From assembly GCA_934086485.1 (NCBI GenBank), contig CAKOIF010000016.1:1-37680 (forward strand): a stretch of DNA of 37,680 bases, in the 5' to 3' direction. A model generated the notes under the pieces. The model was not told the origin of the DNA and searched no databases. It worked only from the letters and a program-made list of their open reading frames with translations. Source of the stretch: an uncultured Bacilli bacterium. GTDB taxonomy: Bacteria > Bacillota_I > Bacilli_A > RF39 > UBA660. The position numbers and the translations under genes are program-made. Shown piece by piece: positions 16,279 through 24,010 of this stretch (within the stretch, counting starts at the first letter, position 1; every line of letters begins with the position of its first letter).

Positions 16279-16292
16279 TTTCTTCTTTTTTT
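16254..16292 (+). terminator. Strong terminator overlapping the rsmG stop
   Basis: A perfect 13-bp stem, AAAGAAGAAACTA (16254-16266) with TAGTTTCTTCTTT (16276-16288), 9-nt loop, and a terminal run of T. The left arm encodes the last residues of RsmG. Confidence 0.9.
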
Positions 16293-16353
16293 ACTATAAT
16301 CATTAGTAAATATACATTAAAATATAATTTAATGAAAAATTTGTAACTGACAC

Positions 16354-16382
16354 TTGACAACTTATAGTAAATATGTTATTTT
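16354..16382 (+). promoter_or_regulatory. Promoter of the ABC/secreted-protein operon
   Basis: TTGACA (16354-16359, perfect -35), 17-bp spacer, TATTTT (16377-16382) preceded by TGT. The -10 is weak but the extended TG compensates. Confidence 0.7.
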
Positions 16383-16410
16383 TTAATCAATAAATAATAT
16401 TGAGGTATAA

Positions 16411-17304
16411 ATGAAAAAAAGTGTTATAATTAAAATCTTTTTCTCTATAATAATTTTGCTTGTAGTTTTCTTTTGTTTTAAGAGTGTAAAAGAGTTAAAA
16501 ACATCTCAAAATAATACTCAAAATTTTGCCAATGTTTGTAAACAAAATGAATTATATGAAATTGATGAAAATTATACAAATTATTGTAATGAAGTAATAA
16601 ATTCATTAGAAGTTAAAATAGATTTTTTTACGTATTTATTTAACACTATAGTGTGGTATGTAAGATTTTTAAATCCTTGTGCTTTTTTAATAATTGGTAT
16701 TCCAATAATAATATCCACTTGTGCACTTTTAAAAAATAAACTTATTATTAATTATTTACCACGTAAGAATTATAGTTCGTTTTTAAATTACTATTTCAAA
16801 AATGCTTATAAATTTTTGTTTATAATACCTTTAATTGGGACTATTATAATTGTTATTGGTATTGTGTTTTTTACATTAAATCCAAGTTATAGTATTAAAT
16901 ATACAACTTCAATATGGAGTGGTTTTGAATTTAAGCCTATATTATTTATTGTATTATATCTATTTAATTTATTGTTGTATTCTATTTTTTATATGAATAT
17001 TGCATTAATTGTGTCCAGATATCAACACAAAGAATTTATTAGTATAATTATTTATATTTTATCAATCATTGGATTTGAGATTTTTTTAGAGACAATAGGA
17101 GTCCTATTTTGTAATAAAGTTATTAATAATTCTAGTTTAGCAGCAACACTTAATATTTTAAATTTATTCACCTTTAATACATCTTATGGAATGGTAAATA
17201 TGGTGTTATTTCCATTGATATTATCATTGATTTCTATTTTGATTGTATTTTTAATTTATAAAAATAAGGAAAAATTAGTAATTTCTTGTGAAAAAAATAA
17301 TTAG
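16411..17304 (+). CDS. Six-TM membrane protein, probable ABC transporter permease
   Basis: I do not recognise a named family. The 297-aa protein has about six hydrophobic segments: residues 8-24, about 90-108, 133-155, a long pair near 175-205, one near 210-230, and a last one near 265-287. Between segments 1 and 2 is an Asn/Gln-rich loop with two Cys that probably faces outside. Such architecture is typical of ABC-2-like permeases paired with a single ATPase, and the ATPase gene follows after 9 bp behind an AGGGAGGT site. It starts a four-gene unit that ends in a secreted Cys-rich protein, so export of that protein or self-protection from it are the leading guesses. Confidence 0.6.
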   Translation: MKKSVIIKIFFSIIILLVVFFCFKSVKELKTSQNNTQNFANVCKQNELYEIDENYTNYCNEVINSLEVKIDFFTYLFNTIVWYVRFLNPCAFLIIGIPIIISTCALLKNKLIINYLPRKNYSSFLNYYFKNAYKFLFIIPLIGTIIIVIGIVFFTLNPSYSIKYTTSIWSGFEFKPILFIVLYLFNLLLYSIFYMNIALIVSRYQHKEFISIIIYILSIIGFEIFLETIGVLFCNKVINNSSLAATLNILNLFTFNTSYGMVNMVLFPLILSLISILIVFLIYKNKEKLVISCEKNN

Positions 17305-17313
17305 GGAGGTATA

Positions 17314-17940
17314 ATGAAGATAGTTTTAGAAAATGTTTGTAAATCATTTAATCATAATTTAGTTTTAGATAAAATTAATGTTACTTTTGAAAGCGGTAAA
17401 ATATACGGTTTAAATGGTAGAAATGGTAGTGGAAAAAGTGTACTTTTGAAATTACTTTGTGGTATCTACAACGTTTCAGATGGAAGCATTTTATACGATG
17501 GAAAGCCTATAAAAGAGGCTATTATTGCTAATAAAGTAAGGGCACTTATAGAAAAACCATCATTTTTTCCTGATTTAACTGGATTTGAAAATTTACAATT
17601 ACTTGCTAAAATTCAAAATATTATTTCTGATGAAGATATTTTAAAAGCAATGGAAATTGTTAATTTATCTAGTGAAAAAGACAAGAAATTTTCTAAATAT
17701 TCTCTTGGTATGAAACAAAAATTAGGAATAGCACAAGTAATAATGGAAAATCCAGATGTTTTGTTTCTTGATGAACCTTTTAATGGTGTTGACACAGTAA
17801 GTATAAAAAAAATAATCGATTTTTTAAAAGTTTTGAAAAAGGAAGGAAAATTAATTATAATTTCTTCTCATATATCAGAAGATTTAAAATTGGCTGATGA
17901 AATATACAATTTTGATAATTTCAAAATTAAAAAGGTATAA
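17314..17940 (+). CDS. ABC transporter ATP-binding protein
   Basis: A single ABC ATPase domain of 208 aa. Walker A GRNGSGKS is at residues 35-42. The signature is SLGMKQK near 130 (a variant of LSGGQ seen in bacitracin/lantibiotic-type export and immunity ATPases), Walker B with the catalytic Glu is VLFLDEP, and the switch His is in ISSHISED. It is shorter than most family members and stops soon after the H-loop. It lies between two membrane-protein genes with 9-bp and 2-bp gaps, so the three probably form one transporter. The substrate cannot be read from the sequence. Confidence 0.9.
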   Translation: MKIVLENVCKSFNHNLVLDKINVTFESGKIYGLNGRNGSGKSVLLKLLCGIYNVSDGSILYDGKPIKEAIIANKVRALIEKPSFFPDLTGFENLQLLAKIQNIISDEDILKAMEIVNLSSEKDKKFSKYSLGMKQKLGIAQVIMENPDVLFLDEPFNGVDTVSIKKIIDFLKVLKKEGKLIIISSHISEDLKLADEIYNFDNFKIKKV

Positions 17941-17942
17941 AA

Positions 17943-18428
17943 ATGAAATATAATTTGGCAGTGTTTAGAAAATTATTTAAGTTAAAATATTATAGGTTGT
18001 TTTTATTATTTTTCCTTTTCTTTGCAATGGTAATTATAGTTGATTATTTAAGTTTTCCATCAGAAAATACAATTAATGATATAATTTTAGGTGTTTATAA
18101 TAAAAATTTTAATTTTTTACATATTTTATGGTTTGCATATCAAATATCTACCTATATTTTAATTTTTTATACATTTCTTAATTATGAAATAGATAATTCA
18201 TACGAATTCACATTTTTGAGATGTAAAAAATCGCAGTTATTAAGGAAAAAAAATATTTTTTTAATAATATTTATACTAATATCTAGAAGCTTAATATATT
18301 TAATTGTTTTTACAATATTTTACAAATACGCAGTTTTTTCTATCAAGTTTTTTATAGTTAATGTTTTATATTATATTTTTTTACTGTTTTTAGTTAATGA
18401 TGTAGTGTTAGTAAGTTTTAATAAATAG
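17943..18428 (+). CDS. Four-TM membrane protein, probable second permease subunit
   Basis: Unrecognised 161-aa protein with about four hydrophobic helices (near 18-36, 55-80, 102-128 and 132-155). It starts 2 bp after the ATPase gene with AAGGT as a weak ribosome-binding site, which suggests coupling. It is about half the size of the first membrane gene, so the transporter may be an asymmetric heterodimer, or this could be an accessory or immunity protein. No motifs for enzyme activity are visible. Confidence 0.6.
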   Translation: MKYNLAVFRKLFKLKYYRLFLLFFLFFAMVIIVDYLSFPSENTINDIILGVYNKNFNFLHILWFAYQISTYILIFYTFLNYEIDNSYEFTFLRCKKSQLLRKKNIFLIIFILISRSLIYLIVFTIFYKYAVFSIKFFIVNVLYYIFLLFLVNDVVLVSFNK

Positions 18429-18442
18429 AAAGGAGGAATTAT

Positions 18443-18844
18443 ATGAAGAAAGGTTATTTAACACTTATATTACTTGTTTTATTACTTAATATCAATTATG
18501 TTTCTGCTGTACTCAGTGGTGCTGGTATTTGTGTTGGAAATATAAAATATGCAAAACTTGGGCAAGTAGCAAGTGGAAGTAAGACAAATTGGAATAAACA
18601 AACAATTTTTTTAGAAAGAGCATCAACAAGTATGACTAATCCGTGTCCAAAATGTCAAATAGGCTTTAAACTTAAAGATAGTGATAATAATTATTATTCT
18701 GGAAGAGCGGTTGTAATGGGAGAGACAGATACTTTTCCTTGTACTGATGGTTGCTTAAAACCGGGTAATTATCAATTATATGCTTTAAGAGCAGACTTTA
18801 CCTTACTTGATACCGAGGCTGATTTCATTTGGACATTTAACTAA
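18443..18844 (+). CDS. Small secreted cysteine-rich protein
   Basis: A 133-aa product with a clear Sec signal peptide (MKKGY, a Leu-rich core to about residue 19, cleavage likely after VSA at 22). The mature part of about 110 residues has five Cys (30, 68, 71, 100, 104) arranged as a CPKC pair and a CTDGC pair. There is no later membrane segment. The second half looks like alternating beta strands (YYSGRAVVMGET, YQLYALRADF, ADFIWTF). It has the best ribosome-binding site of the operon (AAAGGAGG), implying high expression. I do not recognise the family. Lactococcin-972-like bacteriocin clusters have a comparable layout, but the sequence does not match that family. It may be a bacteriocin-like or surface-active effector, or a substrate-binding factor. 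Confidence 0.65.
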   Translation: MKKGYLTLILLVLLLNINYVSAVLSGAGICVGNIKYAKLGQVASGSKTNWNKQTIFLERASTSMTNPCPKCQIGFKLKDSDNNYYSGRAVVMGETDTFPCTDGCLKPGNYQLYALRADFTLLDTEADFIWTFN

Positions 18845-18900
18845 TAACAAAAATATTTTTCTTACTAACACTATTATAATATTTTTTTATTATAGGTATT

Positions 18901-18938
18901 GGAAAAATTATGCAATAATATCATAGTTTTTCCTTTTT
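18901..18938 (+). terminator. Terminator of the ABC/secreted-protein operon
   Basis: GGAAAAA pairs with TTTTTCC, with an inner TATG/CATA helix, then T-rich sequence. The 18845-18900 stretch is AT-rich without an ORF. Confidence 0.7.
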
Positions 18939-18959
18939 ATTTTTCTTCTTTTTTTGCTC

Positions 18960-18988
18960 TTGAAAAAATTTACAAGATATATTATGAT
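18960..18988 (+). promoter_or_regulatory. parB promoter
   Basis: TTGAAA (18960-18965), 17-bp spacer, TATGAT (18983-18988), about 25 bp before the parB start. It shows parB is expressed separately from the operon upstream. Confidence 0.65.
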
Positions 18989-19013
18989 ATATATAGTAGA
19001 AGAAGGGGCCAAT

Positions 19014-19895
19014 ATGAATTTTGATGCTAATGTTTTAAATGTTGCTGTAGAAGATATAATTCCTAATCGATTTCAACCACGATTAGTTTTTGATGATGCT
19101 TCTTTAAAGGATTTAGCAGAATCAATAAAAGCTCACGGAATAATACAACCTCTTGTTTTAAGAAGATTAGGGGAAAAATATGAGATAATTGCTGGTGAAA
19201 GAAGATATAGAGCCGCAATGTTAGCTGGACTTTCTAGTGTTCCTGCAGTTATTGCTAAAATAGATGATAAAAGTGCCCAAGAAGTAGCAATTAGTGAAAA
19301 TGTCCAAAGAAAAGAATTAAATCCAATTGAGGAAGCAAAATCTTATCAAGCATTACTAAATGAAGGTTTTATGTCTAAAGATGTTTTTGCTAAAAAATTA
19401 GGTATACCTGTATCAGTATTGGAGGCAAAACTTAAGTTATTATATATGCCACAGGAAGTACAAGATGCTCTTTTAGCGGGTAAAATTTCTGAAAGACATG
19501 CAAAAACCTTAATGAAAATAAAAGAAAGTAGCGATCAAGTAAAGTGGCTACATGAAATTATAGATAAAAGATTAAATGTTAAAGAGTTAGAAAATGAAAT
19601 TGCGAAAGAATATGGCGATTTAAATACTTCATTTAACATAGATATTGATAAATTAAAAAGTACTTCAACTGATATTAATGTGCCTCTTATACAGCCAATA
19701 AATCCTGTATCAAACACTAATATAGGTCCAATTAATTTAGGTGAAAAAAGACAAAATAAGTTCTTTAATGACCTTGAGGATGAACAGGCTAATATGAGTA
19801 CTGATGAAACTGCTAATCCATTTCAAAATTCTTATATGAGTTTTGAAAGTGATAAGGAAAGTATAGATAGTTTAGATTTTTTACCTCCAAACTAA
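19014..19895 (+). CDS. parB: Chromosome-partitioning protein ParB (Noc-like position)
   Basis: A ParB/Spo0J/Noc-family CTPase clamp that binds parS-type sites. The N-terminal domain shows IIPNRFQPR, AHGIIQPLVLR, the CTP-binding GERRYRAAMLAGL and the ENVQRKELNPIEEA motif. The central helix-turn-helix region reads AKKLGIPVSVLEAKLKLL, followed by KISERHAKTLM, which resembles Noc (KITERHARAL) more than Spo0J. The C-terminal stretch of about 75 residues is Asn/Ser/Asp-rich and looks disordered, not like the usual dimerisation domain. I chose the ATG at 19014, 5 nt after GGGG; an upstream extension has no ribosome-binding site. No parA is adjacent. The position after rsmG is that of noc in B. subtilis. 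Six parS sites lie near gyrA on the other side of oriC. Confidence 0.9.
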   Translation: MNFDANVLNVAVEDIIPNRFQPRLVFDDASLKDLAESIKAHGIIQPLVLRRLGEKYEIIAGERRYRAAMLAGLSSVPAVIAKIDDKSAQEVAISENVQRKELNPIEEAKSYQALLNEGFMSKDVFAKKLGIPVSVLEAKLKLLYMPQEVQDALLAGKISERHAKTLMKIKESSDQVKWLHEIIDKRLNVKELENEIAKEYGDLNTSFNIDIDKLKSTSTDINVPLIQPINPVSNTNIGPINLGEKRQNKFFNDLEDEQANMSTDETANPFQNSYMSFESDKESIDSLDFLPPN

Positions 19896-21826
19896 CTATC
19901 TTTTTTTGTATCTATATAATATGGCTCACTACCTTTTAAATAGTAGAATATAGCCATATTTTTTTTATCATTTGTAGTTTGTCCATTAATAGCATTTAAA
20001 GGAAGTCCTACTACATTTTCCGGCATCTCATACCAGTTATTTTTACTATCATTTTGAATATAGGAAACTGTATTTGCCCAAACATTTTTAACTTCTCCTC
20101 CTAGTTTAAGTTCAATATTTGAGTTATCATCATAGCCTGCCCACGTCATCATTAAAATATTTTTATTATAACCAACAGCCCAGTAATCTGTGTCTGTTGT
20201 TCCAGTTTTAAAGGCATATTTTTGATTTAATTTTTCTGCTATATTTAAAGCTGTAGGATAATTATAATCTATAAATGATGAATTTGTTGTACTTGTAAGA
20301 AGTTCATTTAAAATATATACATAATTTGGATTTAATACTAAATTATTAGTAGGCTCGTGAGAATATATAACATTTCCTTCCTTATCAAGTATTTTTTCTA
20401 TAAAATATAAGTCTTTTTTATAACCTAAAGAAGCAAAAGTTGTATAAGCATTGGCAAAATCTAACATATTTAATTCACTTGTCCCCAGTGCAAGAGATAC
20501 TACATTTTTTAATTTTTCTTTTATACCACATTTTTTAGCAGTGTTTATTAAAGTATCTACGCCTAAAAAAAGATTTGTTTTAACAGCATAAATATTATCT
20601 GAATATGCAAGAGCGGCAGCCATTGTTATTTCTTTATTACCATATAAGTTACCATAATTTTTTGGTGCATATGTTTTTCCATCACTTAAATTAAAAGTTG
20701 TATATTGACTTAAAAAAGTTGATGATGAAGTCATACCATTTTCCAAAGCACCATAATACAAAATTGGTTTCATTGTTGAACCAACTTGTCTTTTTGCACT
20801 TAACGCACGATTATATTCACTCTTTTTATAGTTCCTACCTCCAGAAAGAGCCAAAACTTTTCCAGTATTGGGATCAACAATAATCGAAGCCATTTCAAGT
20901 TTTTCATCCTTTATATTATTAAGAAGCTCTTCTTCCATCTTTTTTTGATAATCAAGATTTAAATTAGTATAAATTTTATATTTACCACTGTTAATCATTT
21001 TATCATCAAAACCAAGTTTATTTTTTAATTCATAATAAACAGCATCTTCATAATAATCAAGCATCTGCAGGTTATTATCATTTTTTTTGCCATAAATTTC
21101 AATTTTATTTTTAAATAAGTTATTATATTTTTCACTTGATAAAAGTCCATTATTTACCATTGTTAAGGCAACAACTTTAGCTCTTTGAATACTTTTATCA
21201 TAGTCTGATACTGGGTTGTAGTGACTTGGACTTTTAGGAATACCCGCTAAAATAAGAGATTCCTCTAAAGTTAAATCTTTAGGTTTTTTATTAAAATAGT
21301 ATGCTGACGCTTCAGCAATTCCATAATTACCCAAACCAAAATTAATCGTATTTAAGTATGCCTCCAATATTTCGTTTTTATCGTAATGAACCTCTAAATT
21401 AAGTGTCATTAAGGCTTCTTTAATTTTTCTATCCCAAGTTTTGTCAAAATCAAGATAAGCATTTTTAATATATTGTTGAGAAATTGTACTACCACCCTCA
21501 ATTATTTTCTTGTTTTTCAAATTATTAAATAATGCTTTTATAATTCTTAAATAATCAAATCCATTATGAACATAAAAATTTTTATCCTCAACTGAAACAA
21601 CAGCATCTTTTAAATTTTGTGATATTTTATTAATATTAGTCCATCTATTATTTTTATTACCCTCATAGAAAACATTTTCATCTATATCATATAATTCATA
21701 AGTATGATAAGAATTTAGCTGAAGTTTTGGTGAAAAGTATGAATAAGAATATAGACCAATTATTATAATAATTATTGATAAAAAAGAAAATAAAAATATT
21801 TTGTATAGTAAATTTAATATACGCAA
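19892..21826 (-). CDS. Class A penicillin-binding protein (PBP1-type)
   Basis: A bifunctional peptidoglycan synthase of 644 aa. It has one N-terminal membrane anchor (about 8-30). The glycosyltransferase domain carries the catalytic Glu80 in VEDKNFYVHNGFD and GGSTISQQYIKN. The transpeptidase domain has S350-T-M-K353, SDN at 409-411 and KTGTT at 540. It ends soon after the transpeptidase, without the long C-terminal extension of many PBP1 proteins. The start codon is TTG, 7 nt after AGGGTG, and no ATG start fits. It is the only intact gene on the right arm that runs against replication. Its TAG stop overlaps the parB TAA stop tail to tail (CTAA). Confidence 0.93.
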   Translation of the reverse strand: MRILNLLYKIFLFSFLSIIIIIIGLYSYSYFSPKLQLNSYHTYELYDIDENVFYEGNKNNRWTNINKISQNLKDAVVSVEDKNFYVHNGFDYLRIIKALFNNLKNKKIIEGGSTISQQYIKNAYLDFDKTWDRKIKEALMTLNLEVHYDKNEILEAYLNTINFGLGNYGIAEASAYYFNKKPKDLTLEESLILAGIPKSPSHYNPVSDYDKSIQRAKVVALTMVNNGLLSSEKYNNLFKNKIEIYGKKNDNNLQMLDYYEDAVYYELKNKLGFDDKMINSGKYKIYTNLNLDYQKKMEEELLNNIKDEKLEMASIIVDPNTGKVLALSGGRNYKKSEYNRALSAKRQVGSTMKPILYYGALENGMTSSSTFLSQYTTFNLSDGKTYAPKNYGNLYGNKEITMAAALAYSDNIYAVKTNLFLGVDTLINTAKKCGIKEKLKNVVSLALGTSELNMLDFANAYTTFASLGYKKDLYFIEKILDKEGNVIYSHEPTNNLVLNPNYVYILNELLTSTTNSSFIDYNYPTALNIAEKLNQKYAFKTGTTDTDYWAVGYNKNILMMTWAGYDDNSNIELKLGGEVKNVWANTVSYIQNDSKNNWYEMPENVVGLPLNAINGQTTNDKKNMAIFYYLKGSEPYYIDTKKDS

Positions 21827-21892
21827 GTTTATTCACCCTTAATTAGTATCGTAAAAAAATTAAAAAATATGAGTGCATTTTTAGATATAGTA

Positions 21893-21901
21893 TGCTATAA
21901 T
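21893..21901 (+). promoter_or_regulatory. Extended -10 promoter of argS
   Basis: TGCTATAAT, an extended -10 with a poor -35, about 40 bp before argS. It would drive argS-rpoE-prfA-prmC. Confidence 0.65.
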
Positions 21902-21942
21902 GTTGTAGAAAAAACGAGAAAGACCGGGAAAGGTGGTAAAAA

Positions 21943-23553
21943 ATGAAAGAAAAATTAATTAAATTAATTACTGATGCACTAAATACTTTAGGTATTTCAG
22001 AGGACAATATTTCACTAGAAATTCCTAAGAATAAAGATAATGGTGATTATAGTACAAATGTAGCTTTAAAAAATGCTAAAAAGATTAATAAGAGTCCAAT
22101 GGAACTTGCAAATATTCTTAAAGATTTAATTCATAGTGAATTTATCGAAGAAGTTAATGTTGCTATGCCAGGGTTTATTAATTTTAAATTAAAAAAAGAT
22201 TACTTATATGAAAATTTAAATAATGTTTTAACTTTAAAAAGTAATTATGGAAGACAATCATTTGGTAACAATGAAAAAGTTAATATTGAATTTGTATCTG
22301 CAAATCCAACAGGAATACTTCATATGGGTAATGCAAGAGGTGGTGCTTATGGTGATTCTCTTGCTAGAATTATGTCTTTCTGTGGATACGATGTAACAAA
22401 AGAATATTATTTAAATGATGCTGGTAATCAAATTAATAAACTAGCAAACTCAGTTTACAGTAGATATTTAACATTATGTGGTATTGAAAATGAATTTCCT
22501 GAAAATGGTTATCCAGGAAAAGAAATTTATGATATTGCTGAAAAATTATATAGTGAATATAAGGATAAATATGTAAATAATGATTTTAATTTTATAAAAG
22601 TATTTTCTACTAAATATTTAACTGATATTATTTTTGAACATTTAAAAGAATATAGAATAAACTATGATGTAATAACTTCAGAGAAATCTATATATCAAAA
22701 ATATAATTTTGATGATGTTATAAATAAAATGAGAGATAATGGTTATATTTATGAGAAAGATGGTGCTATTTGGTTTAAAAGTAGCGCAATCTATGATGAT
22801 CAAGACCATGTATTAATTAAAAGTGATGGTACAAATACTTATTTACTTCCAGATATTTTATATCACGAAGATAAAATTAAAAGGGGATTTACTCAAATAA
22901 TTGATGTACTTGGAACAGATCATCATGGCTATGTTGCAAGACTTAAGGGAGCAATTAAAGCACTTGGATTAAATGATAATTATATAGATATAAAACTTTT
23001 ACAACTAGTAAGAATTATCCAAAATCACGAAGTCGTTACTATGCATAAAAGAACTGGTAAAGTTATTACTTTAAAAGATTTAATTGATGATACATCAGTT
23101 AATGCTGTAAGATTTTACTTTTCTAAATATTCACTTGATACTCAAATGGATTTTGATATTGATTTAGCAAGATCTAGTTCAAATGATAATCAAGTATATT
23201 ATATTTGTTATGCTTATGCAAGAATATGTTCTATATTAAATAAATATAATAAAGAAGTTAGTAAATTAGATGACTATAATTACATAACTGGTGATAGTGC
23301 TCAAAAATTACTTACATTTATATATAAGTTCCCAGATGTAGTTAAAAGTGCTGCTATTAAAAAAACTCCACATATACTAGCAAATTATAGTTATGAACTA
23401 GCATCATTATTTCATAATTTCTATGAAACAAATAAGATTATTACTGAAAATGATGAGCAAACTAAAGAGAATATCTGTTTAATAAAGGCAGTTAAAATTA
23501 CTTTATTTAATGCTTTAAATTTAATAGGCGTAGTGCCAGAAGAGAGGATGTAA
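21943..23553 (+). CDS. argS: Arginyl-tRNA synthetase
   Basis: Class I arginyl-tRNA synthetase (536 aa) charges tRNA-Arg. It shows the N-terminal tRNA D-loop-binding domain (LEIPKNKDNGDYSTNVAL), the HIGH-type signature in FVSANPTGILHMGNARGGAYGD, the KMSK-replacing MHKRTGKVITLKDLIDD, and the C-terminal DALR anticodon-binding domain with the YACARI-like YAYARICSI. An AAAGGTGG ribosome-binding site precedes the ATG. It begins an argS-rpoE-prfA-prmC unit. The argS-rpoE neighbourhood is also seen in B. subtilis relatives. Confidence 0.97.
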   Translation: MKEKLIKLITDALNTLGISEDNISLEIPKNKDNGDYSTNVALKNAKKINKSPMELANILKDLIHSEFIEEVNVAMPGFINFKLKKDYLYENLNNVLTLKSNYGRQSFGNNEKVNIEFVSANPTGILHMGNARGGAYGDSLARIMSFCGYDVTKEYYLNDAGNQINKLANSVYSRYLTLCGIENEFPENGYPGKEIYDIAEKLYSEYKDKYVNNDFNFIKVFSTKYLTDIIFEHLKEYRINYDVITSEKSIYQKYNFDDVINKMRDNGYIYEKDGAIWFKSSAIYDDQDHVLIKSDGTNTYLLPDILYHEDKIKRGFTQIIDVLGTDHHGYVARLKGAIKALGLNDNYIDIKLLQLVRIIQNHEVVTMHKRTGKVITLKDLIDDTSVNAVRFYFSKYSLDTQMDFDIDLARSSSNDNQVYYICYAYARICSILNKYNKEVSKLDDYNYITGDSAQKLLTFIYKFPDVVKSAAIKKTPHILANYSYELASLFHNFYETNKIITENDEQTKENICLIKAVKITLFNALNLIGVVPEERM

Positions 23554-23554
23554 A

Positions 23555-23995
23555 ATGAAAAATTTAACAAATGAAGAAATAGAAAATTTAAGTTATGAAG
23601 AACTTGCAAAAATGATACTTGAAAATAAAAAAGGTAAAATGAAAATAATTGATATTTTCAAGAAAATATGTGAGTTAAAACATTTAACAGATAAGGATTT
23701 CGAAGATAAAATAGCTGATTTCTATGAACTTATTTCTACGAATAAAGAATTTATAGTATTAGAAAAAGGATTTTGTGATTTAAGAATTAATCATACTCCA
23801 AAAGTAATAATTGATGATGAAGAATCTTCAGAAGAAGGTTTTGAAGAAGATGAAGAAGAAAATGAAGATTTAGAGGATGAGGAAAACGATGATATTTTCT
23901 ATGATGGTTCCTCTGAAGAAGATGATGTTACTGAAGCAGATGATGAACTATCTGATTTTGTAGTAGTGGATGAAGACGAAGAAAATAATATGTAA
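23555..23995 (+). CDS. rpoE: RNA polymerase delta subunit
   Basis: The delta subunit, found only in Bacillota and relatives, increases RNA polymerase recycling and sensitivity to initiating NTPs. The 146-aa product has the N-terminal HARE-HTH fold (LSYEELAKMILENKKGKMKIIDIFKKI) over about 85 residues. It is followed by a long acidic tail that is nearly all Glu and Asp (about 100-146), the disordered RNA-mimicking region. It starts 1 nt after argS, so it is probably coupled. Its presence supports a Bacilli-type affiliation. Confidence 0.93.
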   Translation: MKNLTNEEIENLSYEELAKMILENKKGKMKIIDIFKKICELKHLTDKDFEDKIADFYELISTNKEFIVLEKGFCDLRINHTPKVIIDDEESSEEGFEEDEEENEDLEDEENDDIFYDGSSEEDDVTEADDELSDFVVVDEDEENNM

Positions 23996-24010
23996 AAAGA
24001 AGGTGAGAAT

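Noticed and set aside
16411..18844. Lactococcin-972-type bacteriocin cluster
   Set aside because: The gene layout is comparable but the secreted protein lacks the family's pattern, and the membrane proteins are much smaller than the usual large permease.
18954..19013. Upstream extension of parB by 20 residues
   Set aside because: It covers the parB promoter and lacks a ribosome-binding site; the ATG at 19014 follows a GGGG site at good spacing.
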